A stretch of 64,000 bases of DNA from Chloracidobacterium sp. (GCA_016716365.1 JADJWM010000006.1:124001-188000); one strand, 5' to 3'; counted from the first letter of the stretch, positions 49,528 to 59,119 are shown. The notes: generated by a model from the letters alone, not told the origin. Translations and numbers: made by a program.

Positions 49528-52080
49528 CCCGTCCCCCTTCTTGCCCTTACGCTTCGTGCCTTCGGGCTTTTCGGCGGGTGGCGGATCCGGATTCGGCTTT
49601 TTCGGCTGTGCCGGCGGAAGCCTCAGCGGGGGCGGATCGGTATTCGGCGGCGGGAACTTCACGGGATCGGTCCCACCATCGGGCTTTGGCCCGTCGGCGG
49701 TGCCTTCTTCGGCCGGAGCCTCGGTCTTGACCTCGGTCGCTGCCCCGGACCGGATGCTGGCCGCTTCGGCCTTGGCGAGTTTTTCAAGCTCTTCCCGCTT
49801 GTTCCGTTCCATCAGATACCTGATCTCCGAGGGCATAGGCGGTGCCGAAGGAAAGCGGTCCACCGGTTTCCCTTTCATAAAGGCGTTCATGAATCCGTTG
49901 AACATCGGTAATGCTGCACCGCCGCCGGTCATACCGGACCCGAGCGATTCTTTCCTTGCCGGATTCCCCATCCAGATACCGGTCGCGTAGCGCGGTGTAT
50001 AGCCGATAAACCACACATCGGTGTGGGCATTCACGGTACCCGTTTTCCCGGCCAGCGGGTGCCCGGCTGCGCTGGCTCCGCCCGCGGTGCCGCCGCCCGA
50101 CGTGACGCCCCGCATCATTTCGACCATCGTCAAGGCTACGTATTCGCTCGTGACGCGCGAACTATCATTACCCCACTCTTCAAGCAGCGTCCCGTCGCGG
50201 CTGTAAACTTTCCTGATCAAGTGAGGATGGGCCCTGACTCCTTTGTTTGGAAAGGCGGAATAGGCCGACGTCATCTCGAGCAGCGAAGCCTCGCTCGCCC
50301 CGAGCGCCGACGGAAGGCTCGGTGCCATCGGGTTGCTGATCCCGAACCGGCGGACCATCTGCCCTCCGGCCTGAATACCGACCTGCTCCAACAGGTGGAC
50401 CGCCGCAAGATTGTAAGATTTCGCCAGGGCGATCTTCATCGGAACGTTCGCATGGCTAAGGCTGCCGTCGTAGTTATGCGGCTGCCAGCCGCCTCGCTTG
50501 ATCGGCGCCCCGCTCACGAGCATTTCGGGCGTCATTCCGTCCTCAACGGCCGCCGTGTAAATGAACGGTTTGTATGCCGACCCGGTCTGGCGAAGTCCCT
50601 GTGTTGCGTTGTTGAACTTGCTGGTATGAAAATCGTACCCGCCGACCATCGCGACGATCTCGCCGTTCGAAGCATCGATCGAGACAAGAGACGCTTGGAT
50701 CTCAGGGACCTGCGAGAGATCGACGAGAAGCTCCTGCTTCTCGGCGTCGACCTTTTTGACAAGGAATTCAGCAAGAAGGCCCGGTTTGAGCTCCGCCTTC
50801 GGCCGCTTTCCGCTCCGACCCATGTTCTGCGGCCCGACCACTGCTTTGTACTTGCCGAACCGCACCCCGACCTCGTCCGCCCTCGGGTTCACCGAGACGA
50901 CCAGGCCCTTTATATATTCACCTTCCTCGAATTCGTTCCCGTACCAGTCGGCGTGCTTGTAGTTCGCAAGGGCCTTCTCGATGTCTTTCGGGTCGGTCAG
51001 CGGTTCGCCGTCGGCATTAACGAGGATGTCCTGATAGTCCGAACGCCATCTTCGCCCTCGATCGAACGCCCTCAGCCGATCGCGGATGACCCGAGTCGCG
51101 GCCTGTTGTGCTTCGACGTTGATCGTCGAATAGACCTTCAGCCCGCCCTGGGCGACGCGGGTCGTGTATTTATTCTCAAGATACCGCCGGATCTCCTCGA
51201 TCGGATAATCCCACGCGGTCGATTTTGGAAGGGCCTGATAATACGCCGTGTCGGCGAGTTTGATCGGTTTTGCCTTTGCGGCATCCACCGCGGCCTGTGA
51301 GTACCTCTCCGGGAAGTACTTCGCCATCTGGTCGAGGACGATATCGCGGCGCATTTTCGCCCTTTCCATGTTCCGCGTCGGCGAATATTCGGGCGATTTC
51401 GGGATGGCCGCGAGAAGTGCTGCTTCCTCCAGGTTGAGGTCCTTTAGCGTCTTGCCGAAGTAGGTCCGCGACCCTGCCTCGAAGCCGTAAGCGCCGGCAC
51501 CCAGGAAAACGTAGTTCATATACATTTCCAGGATCTGCCGTTTTGTGTAGAAACGCTCGATCTGGAGGGCCACGGCCCACTCATTGACCTTTCGCGTGTA
51601 GGTCTGGTCCTTGTAAAGAAAAAGATTCTTGGCAAGCTGCTGCGTAATGGTCGAACCGCCCTCGACCCGGTCACCCGTGAAGGTCTTGATCACGGCACCG
51701 ACGGTGCGGTAAACATCGATCCCGATGTGGTTGTAATATCGGAAATCCTCGATGGCGATCAGGGCGTCCTCGACATTCTGCGGTATGTCCTGTTCCTTGA
51801 TCGGGATCCGCTTCTCGATCGCGAATTCGGCCAGGACCGTCTCTCCGTCATCCGCGTAAATGGTCGTCACCTGAGGCGGGCGATAGGTAGCAAGGGCCGA
51901 GACCTCGATCGCGTACCGCGAGTTATTGAGGTGATATGAAGCCAGGATGCCGGTCATCGCTCCGGCTGTCAGTGCAAGCACAAGGGCCGCCGCGAACCAC
52001 CCGAGCTTCGCCATCCCGCCGTTCCTTGCGGAAACCGCAGAAACTTCAGTCGTCCTTATCTTCTTTACATCTCTCGCCAT
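49522..52080 (-). CDS. Class A penicillin-binding protein (PBP1a-like, GT51 plus transpeptidase)
   Basis: 852-aa bifunctional peptidoglycan synthase: glycosyltransferase plus DD-transpeptidase. A cytoplasmic tail (MARDVKKIRTTEVS) leads to a membrane anchor at about residues 26-48 (LGWFAAALVLALTAGAMTGI). GT51 domain: AIEDFRYYNHIGIDVYRTVGAVI (catalytic glutamate near residue 107), GGSTITQQLAKNLFL, and EMYMNYVFLGAGAYGFEAGSRTYFGK. Transpeptidase: STxK motif as TGSAYKPF (catalytic Ser near 497), SYNLAA (SxN) and AGKTGT (KTG, near 676). The C-terminal 90 residues are proline- and lysine-rich (PPPLRLPPAQPKKPNPDPPPAEK), perhaps contacting the wall. It is the last gene of the mre cluster, 12 bases after rodA. 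Confidence 0.95.
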   Translation of the reverse strand: MARDVKKIRTTEVSAVSARNGGMAKLGWFAAALVLALTAGAMTGILASYHLNNSRYAIEVSALATYRPPQVTTIYADDGETVLAEFAIEKRIPIKEQDIPQNVEDALIAIEDFRYYNHIGIDVYRTVGAVIKTFTGDRVEGGSTITQQLAKNLFLYKDQTYTRKVNEWAVALQIERFYTKRQILEMYMNYVFLGAGAYGFEAGSRTYFGKTLKDLNLEEAALLAAIPKSPEYSPTRNMERAKMRRDIVLDQMAKYFPERYSQAAVDAAKAKPIKLADTAYYQALPKSTAWDYPIEEIRRYLENKYTTRVAQGGLKVYSTINVEAQQAATRVIRDRLRAFDRGRRWRSDYQDILVNADGEPLTDPKDIEKALANYKHADWYGNEFEEGEYIKGLVVSVNPRADEVGVRFGKYKAVVGPQNMGRSGKRPKAELKPGLLAEFLVKKVDAEKQELLVDLSQVPEIQASLVSIDASNGEIVAMVGGYDFHTSKFNNATQGLRQTGSAYKPFIYTAAVEDGMTPEMLVSGAPIKRGGWQPHNYDGSLSHANVPMKIALAKSYNLAAVHLLEQVGIQAGGQMVRRFGISNPMAPSLPSALGASEASLLEMTSAYSAFPNKGVRAHPHLIRKVYSRDGTLLEEWGNDSSRVTSEYVALTMVEMMRGVTSGGGTAGGASAAGHPLAGKTGTVNAHTDVWFIGYTPRYATGIWMGNPARKESLGSGMTGGGAALPMFNGFMNAFMKGKPVDRFPSAPPMPSEIRYLMERNKREELEKLAKAEAASIRSGAATEVKTEAPAEEGTADGPKPDGGTDPVKFPPPNTDPPPLRLPPAQPKKPNPDPPPAEKPEGTKRKGKKGDGE

Positions 52081-52092
52081 AGTAAAACCTGC

Positions 52093-53211
52093 CTAATTCA
52101 CGAAACGGCGCATTCTTATACTAACAACAAATCCGATGGCGATAAACGTCGAGAGGATCGCCGAAAGGCCCGCGCTCATCAACGGCAGCGGGACGCCGAT
52201 CACCGGAAGAATGCCGAGGGTCATCCCGACATTCATGAATATCTGGAACGACATCGCCGTCGCGACGGCCATTATCACCAGCATGGCGGGCCGCTCGTTG
52301 GCCTCGCGCGCGCCGGCGATTAGCCTCGATATCAGGAGGGCATAAGCCAGAAGCAAAGAGATGCAGCCGATAAAACCCGTGTTCTCCGCCGTCACGGCAA
52401 AAATGAAATCGGTGTGGGGTTCCGGAAGGAATTTCAGCACGCTTTGCGAGGTTTCCGATTCACCCTTTATGCCGGAAAGCCCGCCCTTGCCGACCGTGAT
52501 GACCGATTGGATCGTGTGGTAACCGTAGCCCCTCGGGTCGACCGAATCCGGGTCGATGATCGCATTTATCCGTTCCTGCTGATACCTTTTGATCTTCCCC
52601 GTTTTGACCCCGATCATGTATGCCGACGGGATCAATACGGCCATCGCCACCAGCACGAAAACCACGTACCGGATCTTGATCGCGGAAAGGAATAGCACGG
52701 CCGCAAGCAGCGGGAAATAGGTGATCGCCTGGCCTGCGTCGGGCTCGAGCATGATCAGGACGACCGGGCCGGCGAGGATCGCAACGCCTACAAGGACCTC
52801 GACGATCGAAAGACTCCCCGATCTGCGGGCGCCGAAATACTTTGCAAGCATCAGGACGGTCGGTATCTTGACGAACTCCGACGGCTGGAACTGCCCGATC
52901 AGCGGAAGCTTTAGCCACGCCTGCTGCCCGTTCACCTCGACGCCGAGCGGCGTAAGCACGAGAGCAAGCAGAAGCAGTCCGAATCCGTAAAAGAAAGGTG
53001 CAAGATCGATGATCCGCCGGTAATCGCTCATCGCGACGACCAGGAACGCGACCACCGCGATAAACAGTCCGATGATCTGCTTGGACCAGTAGCTTTCCGA
53101 CGGGAGGGCATTATGGATCTGCCAGATCCCGAAGCACGCGATCGCGATGGCCAACAGGGATGTCAGCCAGTCAAAATCTCGCAGGTCCTTCTTTTCGATT
53201 ATCGCAACCAT
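52093..53211 (-). CDS. rodA: Rod shape-determining SEDS protein RodA
   Basis: 372-aa ten-TM peptidoglycan glycosyltransferase of the SEDS family, partner of PBP2 in side-wall elongation. TM segments are visible throughout (ITSLLAIAIACFGIWQIH, IIGLFIAVVAFLVVAM, FFYGFGLLLLALVLTPLG). The family signatures are NGQQAWLKLPLIGQFQPSEFVKIPTVLMLAKYF (about residues 94-126), LLEPDAGQAITYFPLL with the conserved aspartate (about 157), GEQ-loop-like GYGYHTIQSVITVGKGGLSGIKG (about 233-255), LPEPHTDFIFAVTAENTGF (about 265-283) and LPVIGVPLPLMSAGLSAIL (about 333-351). Start ATG 53211. Between mrdA and rodA lies an inverted heptamer-repeat pair. Confidence 0.95.
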   Translation of the reverse strand: MVAIIEKKDLRDFDWLTSLLAIAIACFGIWQIHNALPSESYWSKQIIGLFIAVVAFLVVAMSDYRRIIDLAPFFYGFGLLLLALVLTPLGVEVNGQQAWLKLPLIGQFQPSEFVKIPTVLMLAKYFGARRSGSLSIVEVLVGVAILAGPVVLIMLEPDAGQAITYFPLLAAVLFLSAIKIRYVVFVLVAMAVLIPSAYMIGVKTGKIKRYQQERINAIIDPDSVDPRGYGYHTIQSVITVGKGGLSGIKGESETSQSVLKFLPEPHTDFIFAVTAENTGFIGCISLLLAYALLISRLIAGAREANERPAMLVIMAVATAMSFQIFMNVGMTLGILPVIGVPLPLMSAGLSAILSTFIAIGFVVSIRMRRFVN

Positions 53212-53219
53212 TCTTGTCA

Positions 53220-53297
53220 GTTCCGAGTTTCAAGTTTCAAGTTCCAAGTAATGTTACATATTTCTGATCGTGGAACCTGGAACTTGGACCATGGAAC
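53220..53297. repeat. Inverted heptamer pair between mrdA and rodA
   Basis: Left: GTTCCGA, GTTTCAA, GTTTCAA, GTTCCAA (53220-53247). Right: GTGGAAC, CTGGAAC, TTGGACC, ATGGAAC (53270-53297). The two sides are inverse-complementary with mismatches (AACTTGGAA type), forming a hairpin around TAATGTTACATATTTCTGATC. Confidence 0.88.
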
Positions 53298-53303
53298 TCT
53301 CCG

Positions 53304-53897
53304 CTATCGTTTTGCGACCTGTTCCCGGTCAGCCTCTGACGGAGGTACGCCCCCGTTCTTTTTCGCTACGTAAGCTTCGTATACACCCTTGACGGCCGGT
53401 GCTGCGTGGCTTCCGCCGAACCCGACATTCTCGATCAGGGCGATGACGGCGATCTCGGGCTTGTATGCCGGCGCAAAGCTCACGAACCAGGCGTGGTCCT
53501 TCTTTGCCCCGACGTCTTTTCCGACCTCGGCCACCTGCGCGGTTCCCGTCTTGCCGGCGATCTCGAATCCGGGTATCGCTATTCTCGCCGCGGTACCGCC
53601 GCCCTGGACCACGCCCCACATTCCCTTCACCATCACCTCGTTCTGGGCGTCGGTCATCTTTATGATCTTCGGCTCCGTCGCCTGATACTTGAATCCCGGC
53701 CGGCCCTCGATATAATTCGGCTCGCCCTCTTCACCGATCGGCCCGATCGGCTTGAACTCCTTCAGGAAGTGCGGAACGTACATTCGCCCGTGGACCCCGA
53801 TGCTGGAAACCGCCCGGATCATCGATATCGGCGTTACAACGACTGTGTCCTGCCCGATCGATGCATAAACCGTTCGGATATCGCTCCACCGTCCCTC
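53304..53897 (-). CDS. mrdA: Penicillin-binding protein 2 (MrdA), C-terminal part after a frameshift
   Basis: Continuation of PBP2 in a second frame; the first in-frame ATG is at 53822. The frame carries RWSDIRTVYASIGQDTVVVTPISMIRAVSSIGVHGRMYVPHFL and then the transpeptidase KTG motif as FEIAGKTGTAQVAEVG, followed by DHAWFVSFAPAYKPEIAVIALIENVGFGGSHAAPAVKGVYEAY, the normal end of a class B PBP. Without this part the upstream fragment would lack the KTG motif and be inactive. Because a working PBP2 is expected in a complete mre operon, I consider this the 3' half of one gene broken near 53897 by a sequence error or a recent mutation, rather than a separate gene. Confidence 0.85.
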   Translation of the reverse strand, partial: EGRWSDIRTVYASIGQDTVVVTPISMIRAVSSIGVHGRMYVPHFLKEFKPIGPIGEEGEPNYIEGRPGFKYQATEPKIIKMTDAQNEVMVKGMWGVVQGGGTAARIAIPGFEIAGKTGTAQVAEVGKDVGAKKDHAWFVSFAPAYKPEIAVIALIENVGFGGSHAAPAVKGVYEAYVAKKNGGVPPSEADREQVAKR

Positions 53898-55206
53898 GCT
53901 TCTCGATTATCGGTTTCCAGCTTTTTGGCGTTCCGCTGATCTTCTCGTTCGGCAGGTCGATACCCGACCGCTTGTCATACTCGAACTCCTCGATCATCTT
54001 GATAATGCCTTCGATGCCCATCTTCAGCCCGAGACGGTAGTAGTAACCGTCGCACGACTTCGTAACCGCATAGGAGAGCGGCGGAGCGCCGTGGCTGCCC
54101 ATGCAGCGGGTGAATTTGTTCCCGATCTGTATGCCTCCGCCGCAGGCAAGGTTTGACTTTTCGACGGTGATCACGCCCTGCTGCAATGCCCCTACCGATT
54201 CCGGTATCTTCCACGTGGATCCGGGCGGATACCGGCCCTGGATCGCACGGTTAAAGAGCGGGCGCTCTTCGTCCTGCCAGTAGGCCGCGATCTGTTTGCG
54301 GCCCTCGGTCGTCTTGCTCCCCTGAACGAAAATGTTCGGGTCGAACGAAGGCAGCGATGCCATCGCAAACACCTCTCCGTTGTTCGGGTCGGTCGCGATG
54401 ATCGTTCCGCGTTTTGTAACGGAATTCGCAAGCTGCCTTTCGGCCTCGAGTTGGATGTCAAGGTCGATGGTGGTGATCAGGTCCTGGCCCGCTTGCGGAT
54501 CGACCTTGTCTATCTCGCTCTGCACACGGCCGCGGCTGTCGACGATCACCTTTCGATAGCCCGGCTTGCCCCGCAGGTATTCGTCGTAATATTCCTCCAC
54601 ACCGCCTTTGCCGATGATGTCGCCCGGCCTCATACCGCGGGCCTTATACTCTTCAGATTCAAGCTGTCTGGGGCTGATCTCGCCGACGTACCCGAGCACG
54701 TGGGCCAGGATCGGCCCGTGCGGATAGAACCGCTGCGGCTGAAGCTCGACACGAAGTTCCGGGTACTCAAGCGAATGCGACTCGACCCACGCGATGTCTT
54801 TCATCGTCGCATTCTCTTTGAGCACCATCGTCTCGAAATCGTTCTGCTTTTTAAGCGTGTTCAGCCGGTCGACGACCCATTTAGGCTCGAGCTCAAGGCC
54901 CGTGGCGTAGTCGTAAACGCGGTCGTCGACATTGATGTTCTTGATCGGCTCGTTCGAAAGGACGACGTTATAGGTCGGCCGCGAATCGACAAGTATCTTG
55001 CCGTTCCGGTCGAAAATGGCTCCACGCGGGGCCGGTATCGGGATCATGCGGATACGCTGGTTCTCGGCCCGCTCGGCGTAGTAATCTCCCTCGACGACTT
55101 GAAGGTTGTACAGGCGGATACCCAGGAGCGTGAGCAGAACGAACGCCACGACCTGGATCGTCGCGATCCGGACCGTCAAATTCTGTCCATGTTCGTTGAG
55201 CTTCAT
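53731..55206 (-). CDS. mrdA: Penicillin-binding protein 2 (MrdA), N-terminal part ending in a frameshift
   Basis: Class B PBP that crosslinks peptidoglycan with RodA. 491 codons from ATG 55206, of which the last about 55 are out of frame. Membrane anchor at residues 13-33 (IATIQVVAFVLLTLLGIRLY). PBP-dimer domain: AENQRIRMIPIPAPRGAIFDRNGKILVDSRPTYNVVLS and DIIGKGGVEEYYDEYLRGKPG. Transpeptidase SxxK motif is in GRYPPGSTWKIPESVGAL (about residues 320-337), and the SxN motif as SCDGYYY, both as in PBP2. The correct protein should continue KSWKPIIEK-REGRWSDIRTVYASIGQ; in this frame it reads KRGTVERYPNG instead. The shift lies in GAGAAGCGAGGGACGG (about 53889-53904), where two inserted bases or one deleted base restores it. 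Confidence 0.88.
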   Translation of the reverse strand: MKLNEHGQNLTVRIATIQVVAFVLLTLLGIRLYNLQVVEGDYYAERAENQRIRMIPIPAPRGAIFDRNGKILVDSRPTYNVVLSNEPIKNINVDDRVYDYATGLELEPKWVVDRLNTLKKQNDFETMVLKENATMKDIAWVESHSLEYPELRVELQPQRFYPHGPILAHVLGYVGEISPRQLESEEYKARGMRPGDIIGKGGVEEYYDEYLRGKPGYRKVIVDSRGRVQSEIDKVDPQAGQDLITTIDLDIQLEAERQLANSVTKRGTIIATDPNNGEVFAMASLPSFDPNIFVQGSKTTEGRKQIAAYWQDEERPLFNRAIQGRYPPGSTWKIPESVGALQQGVITVEKSNLACGGGIQIGNKFTRCMGSHGAPPLSYAVTKSCDGYYYRLGLKMGIEGIIKMIEEFEYDKRSGIDLPNEKISGTPKSWKPIIEKRGTVERYPNGLCIDRAGHSRCNADIDDPGGFQHRGPRANVRSALPEGVQADRADR

Positions 55207-55235
55207 ACCTTGCCCTTCGGCATACTAAGTCGCTT

Positions 55236-55781
55236 TCAGCGGCTGAATTTTATCGGGTTGCGCCGTCGCGTCTGCCGCCGCTTCGAAAAGAAATCGCGTT
55301 TCCGCGCCCCCTTCCTCTCCACCAGGACAAAATCCAGCAAAATGTAAATGAAAGTACCCGCTATCGTCGTGCCTATCAGCGTGTATGCGACCGTCACCAG
55401 CAGCTGCCCCGCCGGTTCCTGTTCAAACAGCCTGTGAAGGCCAAAATAGAGCAGATCGTCCAGTAAACACGCTCCCGCTATGACGGGTATGCGGAGTAAA
55501 AGGTTGTCCATGTATACCCGGCGGGCGATCTCGGAAACTACAAATGCGATAAGGGTTTTCGAGAACGCATTCGAGCCAAGAAGGCCGCCGCTCAAGGCGT
55601 CCACCGCCAGCCCGGCAAATGTGCCGAAGAAGATGGCTTTTATCGCGTCACGCTGCAATGCGGCATAGACGACAATGATCAGCGGAAAATCGATGTACGC
55701 CAGCGGCTCCGCCACATTACGCAGCGTCCATTGGAGGACGATCGCAATGACGAGCGCGATTGTGATCTTCAGCTGTTCCAT
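55236..55781 (-). CDS. mreD: Rod shape-determining protein MreD
   Basis: 181-aa inner-membrane component of the elongasome, start ATG 55781. Five hydrophobic segments fit MreD: ITIALVIAIVLQWTL, FPLIIVVYAALQRDA, AIFFGTFAGLAVDALSGGLLG, TLIAFVVSEIARRVYMDN-LLLRIPVIAGACLL and QLLVTVAYTLIGTTIAGTFIYILLDFVLVER. The motif GLAVDALSGGLLGSNAFSKTLIAFV is the most conserved MreD stretch. The tail is very basic (KGARKRDFFSKRRQTRRR). It lies in the usual order between mreC and mrdA, with about 26 bases to mreC and about 29 to mrdA, in one leftward operon. Confidence 0.92.
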   Translation of the reverse strand: MEQLKITIALVIAIVLQWTLRNVAEPLAYIDFPLIIVVYAALQRDAIKAIFFGTFAGLAVDALSGGLLGSNAFSKTLIAFVVSEIARRVYMDNLLLRIPVIAGACLLDDLLYFGLHRLFEQEPAGQLLVTVAYTLIGTTIAGTFIYILLDFVLVERKGARKRDFFSKRRQTRRRNPIKFSR

Positions 55782-55807
55782 TCAAGAATCGGACTTACGG
55801 CCAACGG

Positions 55808-56713
55808 CTAACGCGCGCCTCGCGGCGTATTCGTTGCGTTCGGCAGTTCACGTTCAAAATCGGGCCGCGCCGGCGGCTCGTAGAGGAGGATGCCGACCTC
55901 CTGCATCGAGTCGATCCTCGAGCTCGGCCGGATAAAGATCTGATGCGGGACGGTGGCCGAACCGGTCCTGACCTCGACGATCTCGCCTATCTTCAGGCCC
56001 GCCGGATAGATGCCGTCCTGGCCGCTGGTGTAAACGATCTGTCCGGGCTGCACGTCGATGCTCCCTGAGACGTATCTCATCTCGACCACGTTCTTCCGGC
56101 TGGTGCCGGAAACGACACCCAGTGCATTCGATTCGCCGATCTGCCCGACGATCCCGCCGACACCAGATTTGTCGCGCGTCAAAAGGTCAACCTGCGCCGT
56201 CAGGGGCCCGACCGCCGTGATCCTTCCCACAAGGCCGCCGTTGGTCACGACCGGCATATTCAGCTTGACGCCATCCAGGCTCCCCCGGTTCACGATCGAC
56301 GAATCGAACCAGATCGAAGGATCCCGGCCGATTATCCTCGCGTTCAGGACCTTGTAATTTGTGTTCTCTTTCAACCCGAGCAGGTCGCGCAGCCTTTCGT
56401 TCTCGGCCTCGAGGTCCTCGCGGCCCTTCAGCTCGACCTCAAGCTCCTGGATCTTCTCTTTGAGTTGGGTATTCTCGTCCTGTGCCGAACGGAGGTTTGA
56501 GATGGAAGCGAAGTAATTCTTTACGGCGGCCGTTACGGTCGTCACCGGCGATTGAACGAAGTCGGCACCCGTCTGGGCCCAAACCCGGATGATGCGCTGG
56601 CCCGACGCCACTTGCCGCGCGTCGAATGCCATCAACAGGAAATTCCCCAGCAAAAGTATGATCACCAGCCAGGGCGTGATCCGCCAAACATCCTTTTGAC
56701 TTCGCTCGGCCAT
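55808..56713 (-). CDS. mreC: Rod shape-determining protein MreC
   Basis: 301-aa periplasmic bitopic protein that organises the elongasome and activates PBP2. Start ATG 56713 (MAERSQKDVWRITPWLVIILLLGNFLLMAFDAR); the frame extends to a TTG at 56743 inside a heptamer repeat. One membrane segment at about residues 13-32, then a coiled coil (about 68-108, LRSAQDENTQLKEKIQELEVELKGREDLEAENERLRDLLGL), then two beta-barrel domains (ARIIGRDPSIWFDSSIVNRGSLDGVKLNMPVVTNGGLVGRITAVG and MRYVSGSIDVQPGQIVYTSGQDGIYPAGLKIGEIVEV), all standard MreC signatures. Confidence 0.95.
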   Translation of the reverse strand: MAERSQKDVWRITPWLVIILLLGNFLLMAFDARQVASGQRIIRVWAQTGADFVQSPVTTVTAAVKNYFASISNLRSAQDENTQLKEKIQELEVELKGREDLEAENERLRDLLGLKENTNYKVLNARIIGRDPSIWFDSSIVNRGSLDGVKLNMPVVTNGGLVGRITAVGPLTAQVDLLTRDKSGVGGIVGQIGESNALGVVSGTSRKNVVEMRYVSGSIDVQPGQIVYTSGQDGIYPAGLKIGEIVEVRTGSATVPHQIFIRPSSRIDSMQEVGILLYEPPARPDFERELPNATNTPRGAR

Positions 56714-56720
56714 CCTCTTT

Positions 56721-56806
56721 AAGTTTCGAGTTCCGAGTTTCAAGTTCTAAGTCGGGGATCATGACCTGGAACTCGGAACTTTGAACTCGGAACTTGGAAC
56801 TCGGAA

Positions 56807-56809
<3 letters not shown>
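56721..56809. repeat. Inverted heptamer pair between mreB and mreC
   Basis: Left: AAGTTTC, GAGTTCC, GAGTTTC, AAGTTCT, AAGTCGG (56721-56755). Right: GGAACTC, GGAACTT, TGAACTC, GGAACTT, GGAACTC, GGAACTA (56768-56809). The sides are inverse-complementary; the mreB stop codon lies in the last unit. Confidence 0.92.
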
Positions 56810-57853
<1,044 letters not shown>

Positions 57854-57977
57854 TTTATGTAATCAATCGGCTGCCGTGAATAAAGCAAACCAAACCGCAT
57901 TGCCTGTATCGAAATCGCCTGACCACATCTCAAAAGGGGTAGTTCTTAGGAAGTGAAATCGCGCCGAAACAACTAAC

Positions 57978-58005
57978 CTATTAGCATACACGTAAGTGGA
58001 TGCAA
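57978..58005 (-). promoter_or_regulatory. Candidate promoter of the mre operon
   Basis: On the minus strand TTGCAT (58005-58000), 16-base spacer, TAATAG (57983-57978). Leader of about 115 bases to mreB. Moderate consensus match only. Confidence 0.3.
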
Positions 58006-58080
58006 TTTTCTACTGGAATCTTGCAGAAACTACCGTTTTATAAAGATTTTTGAGAGATCTTCCGCCGCCTCCGCATTCAA

Positions 58081-58139
58081 GCTCCCCTCCTTACGAAGGA
58101 GGGGGTGGCACCGGCTTCCGGTGACGGGGTGGTTCTCTC
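58081..58139. repeat. Family A REP unit, intergenic copy 1
   Basis: CTCCCCTCCTTACGAAGGAG hairpin followed by GGTGGCACCGG-CTT-CCGGTGACGGGGTGGTTCTCTC. Same unit as each half of the in-frame element at 15400-15575. Confidence 0.92.
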
Positions 58140-58145
58140 ATTCTG

Positions 58146-58270
58146 TCAGAACCTCCGAACGGTAACGACCTTATTGTCAGTACCGGGAGCGGTAGCGACC
58201 GACGGGTGGTGACGAGTGACGAGTGACGAGTGACAAGAGGTCAGAACCGGGAGCGGTAGCGACCGGGGTC
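58146..58270. repeat. Repeat family E (three copies) with a GTGACGA heptamer array between
   Basis: Three related segments of about 25 bases: 58146 (CAGAACCTCCGAACGGTAAC), 58177 and 58241 (ACCGGGAGCGGTAGCGACC in both). Between the last two, GTGACGA x3 and GTGACAA (58209-58236) form a short perfect 7-bp array. Confidence 0.88.
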
Positions 58271-58478
58271 TTTCGGTCTTCGGTCTTCGGTCTTTGGTCT
58301 TTGGTCTTTGGTCTTTGGTCTTCGGTCTTCGGTCTTTGGCTTCCGACTTCCGTCTTACGGCTTACGGCTTACAGCTAATGGCTTTTGACTTCCGGCTCTT
58401 GGTCTTTGACTTACTATTCACGATTTACGATTCACGTTCTTCCAATTTGGAATCTGGAATTTGAAATTTGGAATTTGG
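58267..58478. repeat. Long mixed heptamer array
   Basis: About 30 consecutive 7-base units with only two one-base slips (at 58274 and in 58436-58443). Order: GGTCTTT/GGTCTTC (about ten), GGCTTCC, GACTTCC, GTCTTAC, GGCTTAC (x2), AGCTAAT, GGCTTTT, GACTTCC, GGCTCTT, GGTCTTT, GACTTAC, TATTCAC, GATTTAC, GATTCAC, then AATTTGG-type units (five). The sequence of the unit changes along the array while the phase is kept. Confidence 0.95.
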
Positions 58479-58496
58479 GATCCGCCATCTCCCTCA

Positions 58497-58575
58497 TCCG
58501 TGCCGAAGGCACGCCGGAAATTAGCCCGATGCGAAGCGTCGGGTTACGGCGCCTTCCATAGGCCCGCACGCTGAA
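58497..58575. repeat. Short GAAG-loop hairpins in the repeat nest
   Basis: Hairpins CGTGCCGAAGGCACG, CCCGATGCGAAGCGTCGGG and GCACGCTGAAGGCGTGC follow one another. They resemble small REP-type palindromes, each with a GAAG-like loop. Confidence 0.8.
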
Positions 58576-58593
58576 GGCGTGCCGCAGTCATCA

Positions 58594-58652
58594 AACTCCC
58601 CTCCTTCTCTAAGGAGGGGTGGCAGCCGCTTCGGCTGACGGGGTGGTGACTC
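58594..58652. repeat. Family A REP unit, intergenic copy 2
   Basis: CTCCCCTCCTTCTCTAAGGA hairpin followed by GGTGGCAGCCGCTTCGGCTG and ACGGGGTGG. Third locus of the family in this window. Confidence 0.92.
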
Positions 58653-58694
58653 GCAGATCTCGGAATTTGGTATTCGGCTTTTGGTTCCTGGTTT

Positions 58695-59016
58695 TCGATA
58701 CTCGGAACCTCCGGTTGCCGTAGCGGTCGATGGTGAAGGTCTGCTTCCAGGTCTGGACGCTGTCGTTCGTCTCGGTGGCCGATGCCAGGTGGTTCAGGTC
58801 GTCTTAGGTGTAGGTCTGGATGAACGGGTCTTCTATCCCCGGAACGGTGATCTTTCGCTCACGCAAGCTCCCGTTGTTGTCGTAGCTCGAACCGCTGGTG
58901 TCGTACTTGTACTCCAGCTTGAGCACGTCCTGGACAGTGATCGTCTCGCCCAGCCCGATCTGCCTGATCTGCAGGCGGTCGGCACTGTATTCGTACGTCT
59001 CCCGCAGCCCGTTACT
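58695..59016 (-). pseudogene. RHS/YD-repeat fragment with an in-frame stop
   Basis: Read leftwards, the frame gives GLRETYEYSADRLQIRQIGLGETITVQDVLKLEYKYD...GSLRERKITVPGIEDPFIQTYT-stop-DDLNHLASATETNDSVQTWKQTFTIDRYGNRRF. This is a typical YD-repeat stretch (YTYDDLNHLASA). The TAC tyrosine codon has become TAA at 58806-58804, and there is no start or C-terminal core. It is a decayed internal fragment of an RHS gene. Confidence 0.8.
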
Positions 59017-59119
59017 GCATCAACTTGTCCTTAAGTTTAAGGACGTGTCGACTAAGTGAGTTCTTACGTCATTGCGACCGTCCGATTTCGCGTATCGTTC
59101 AGATTAACGGACACGCCCA

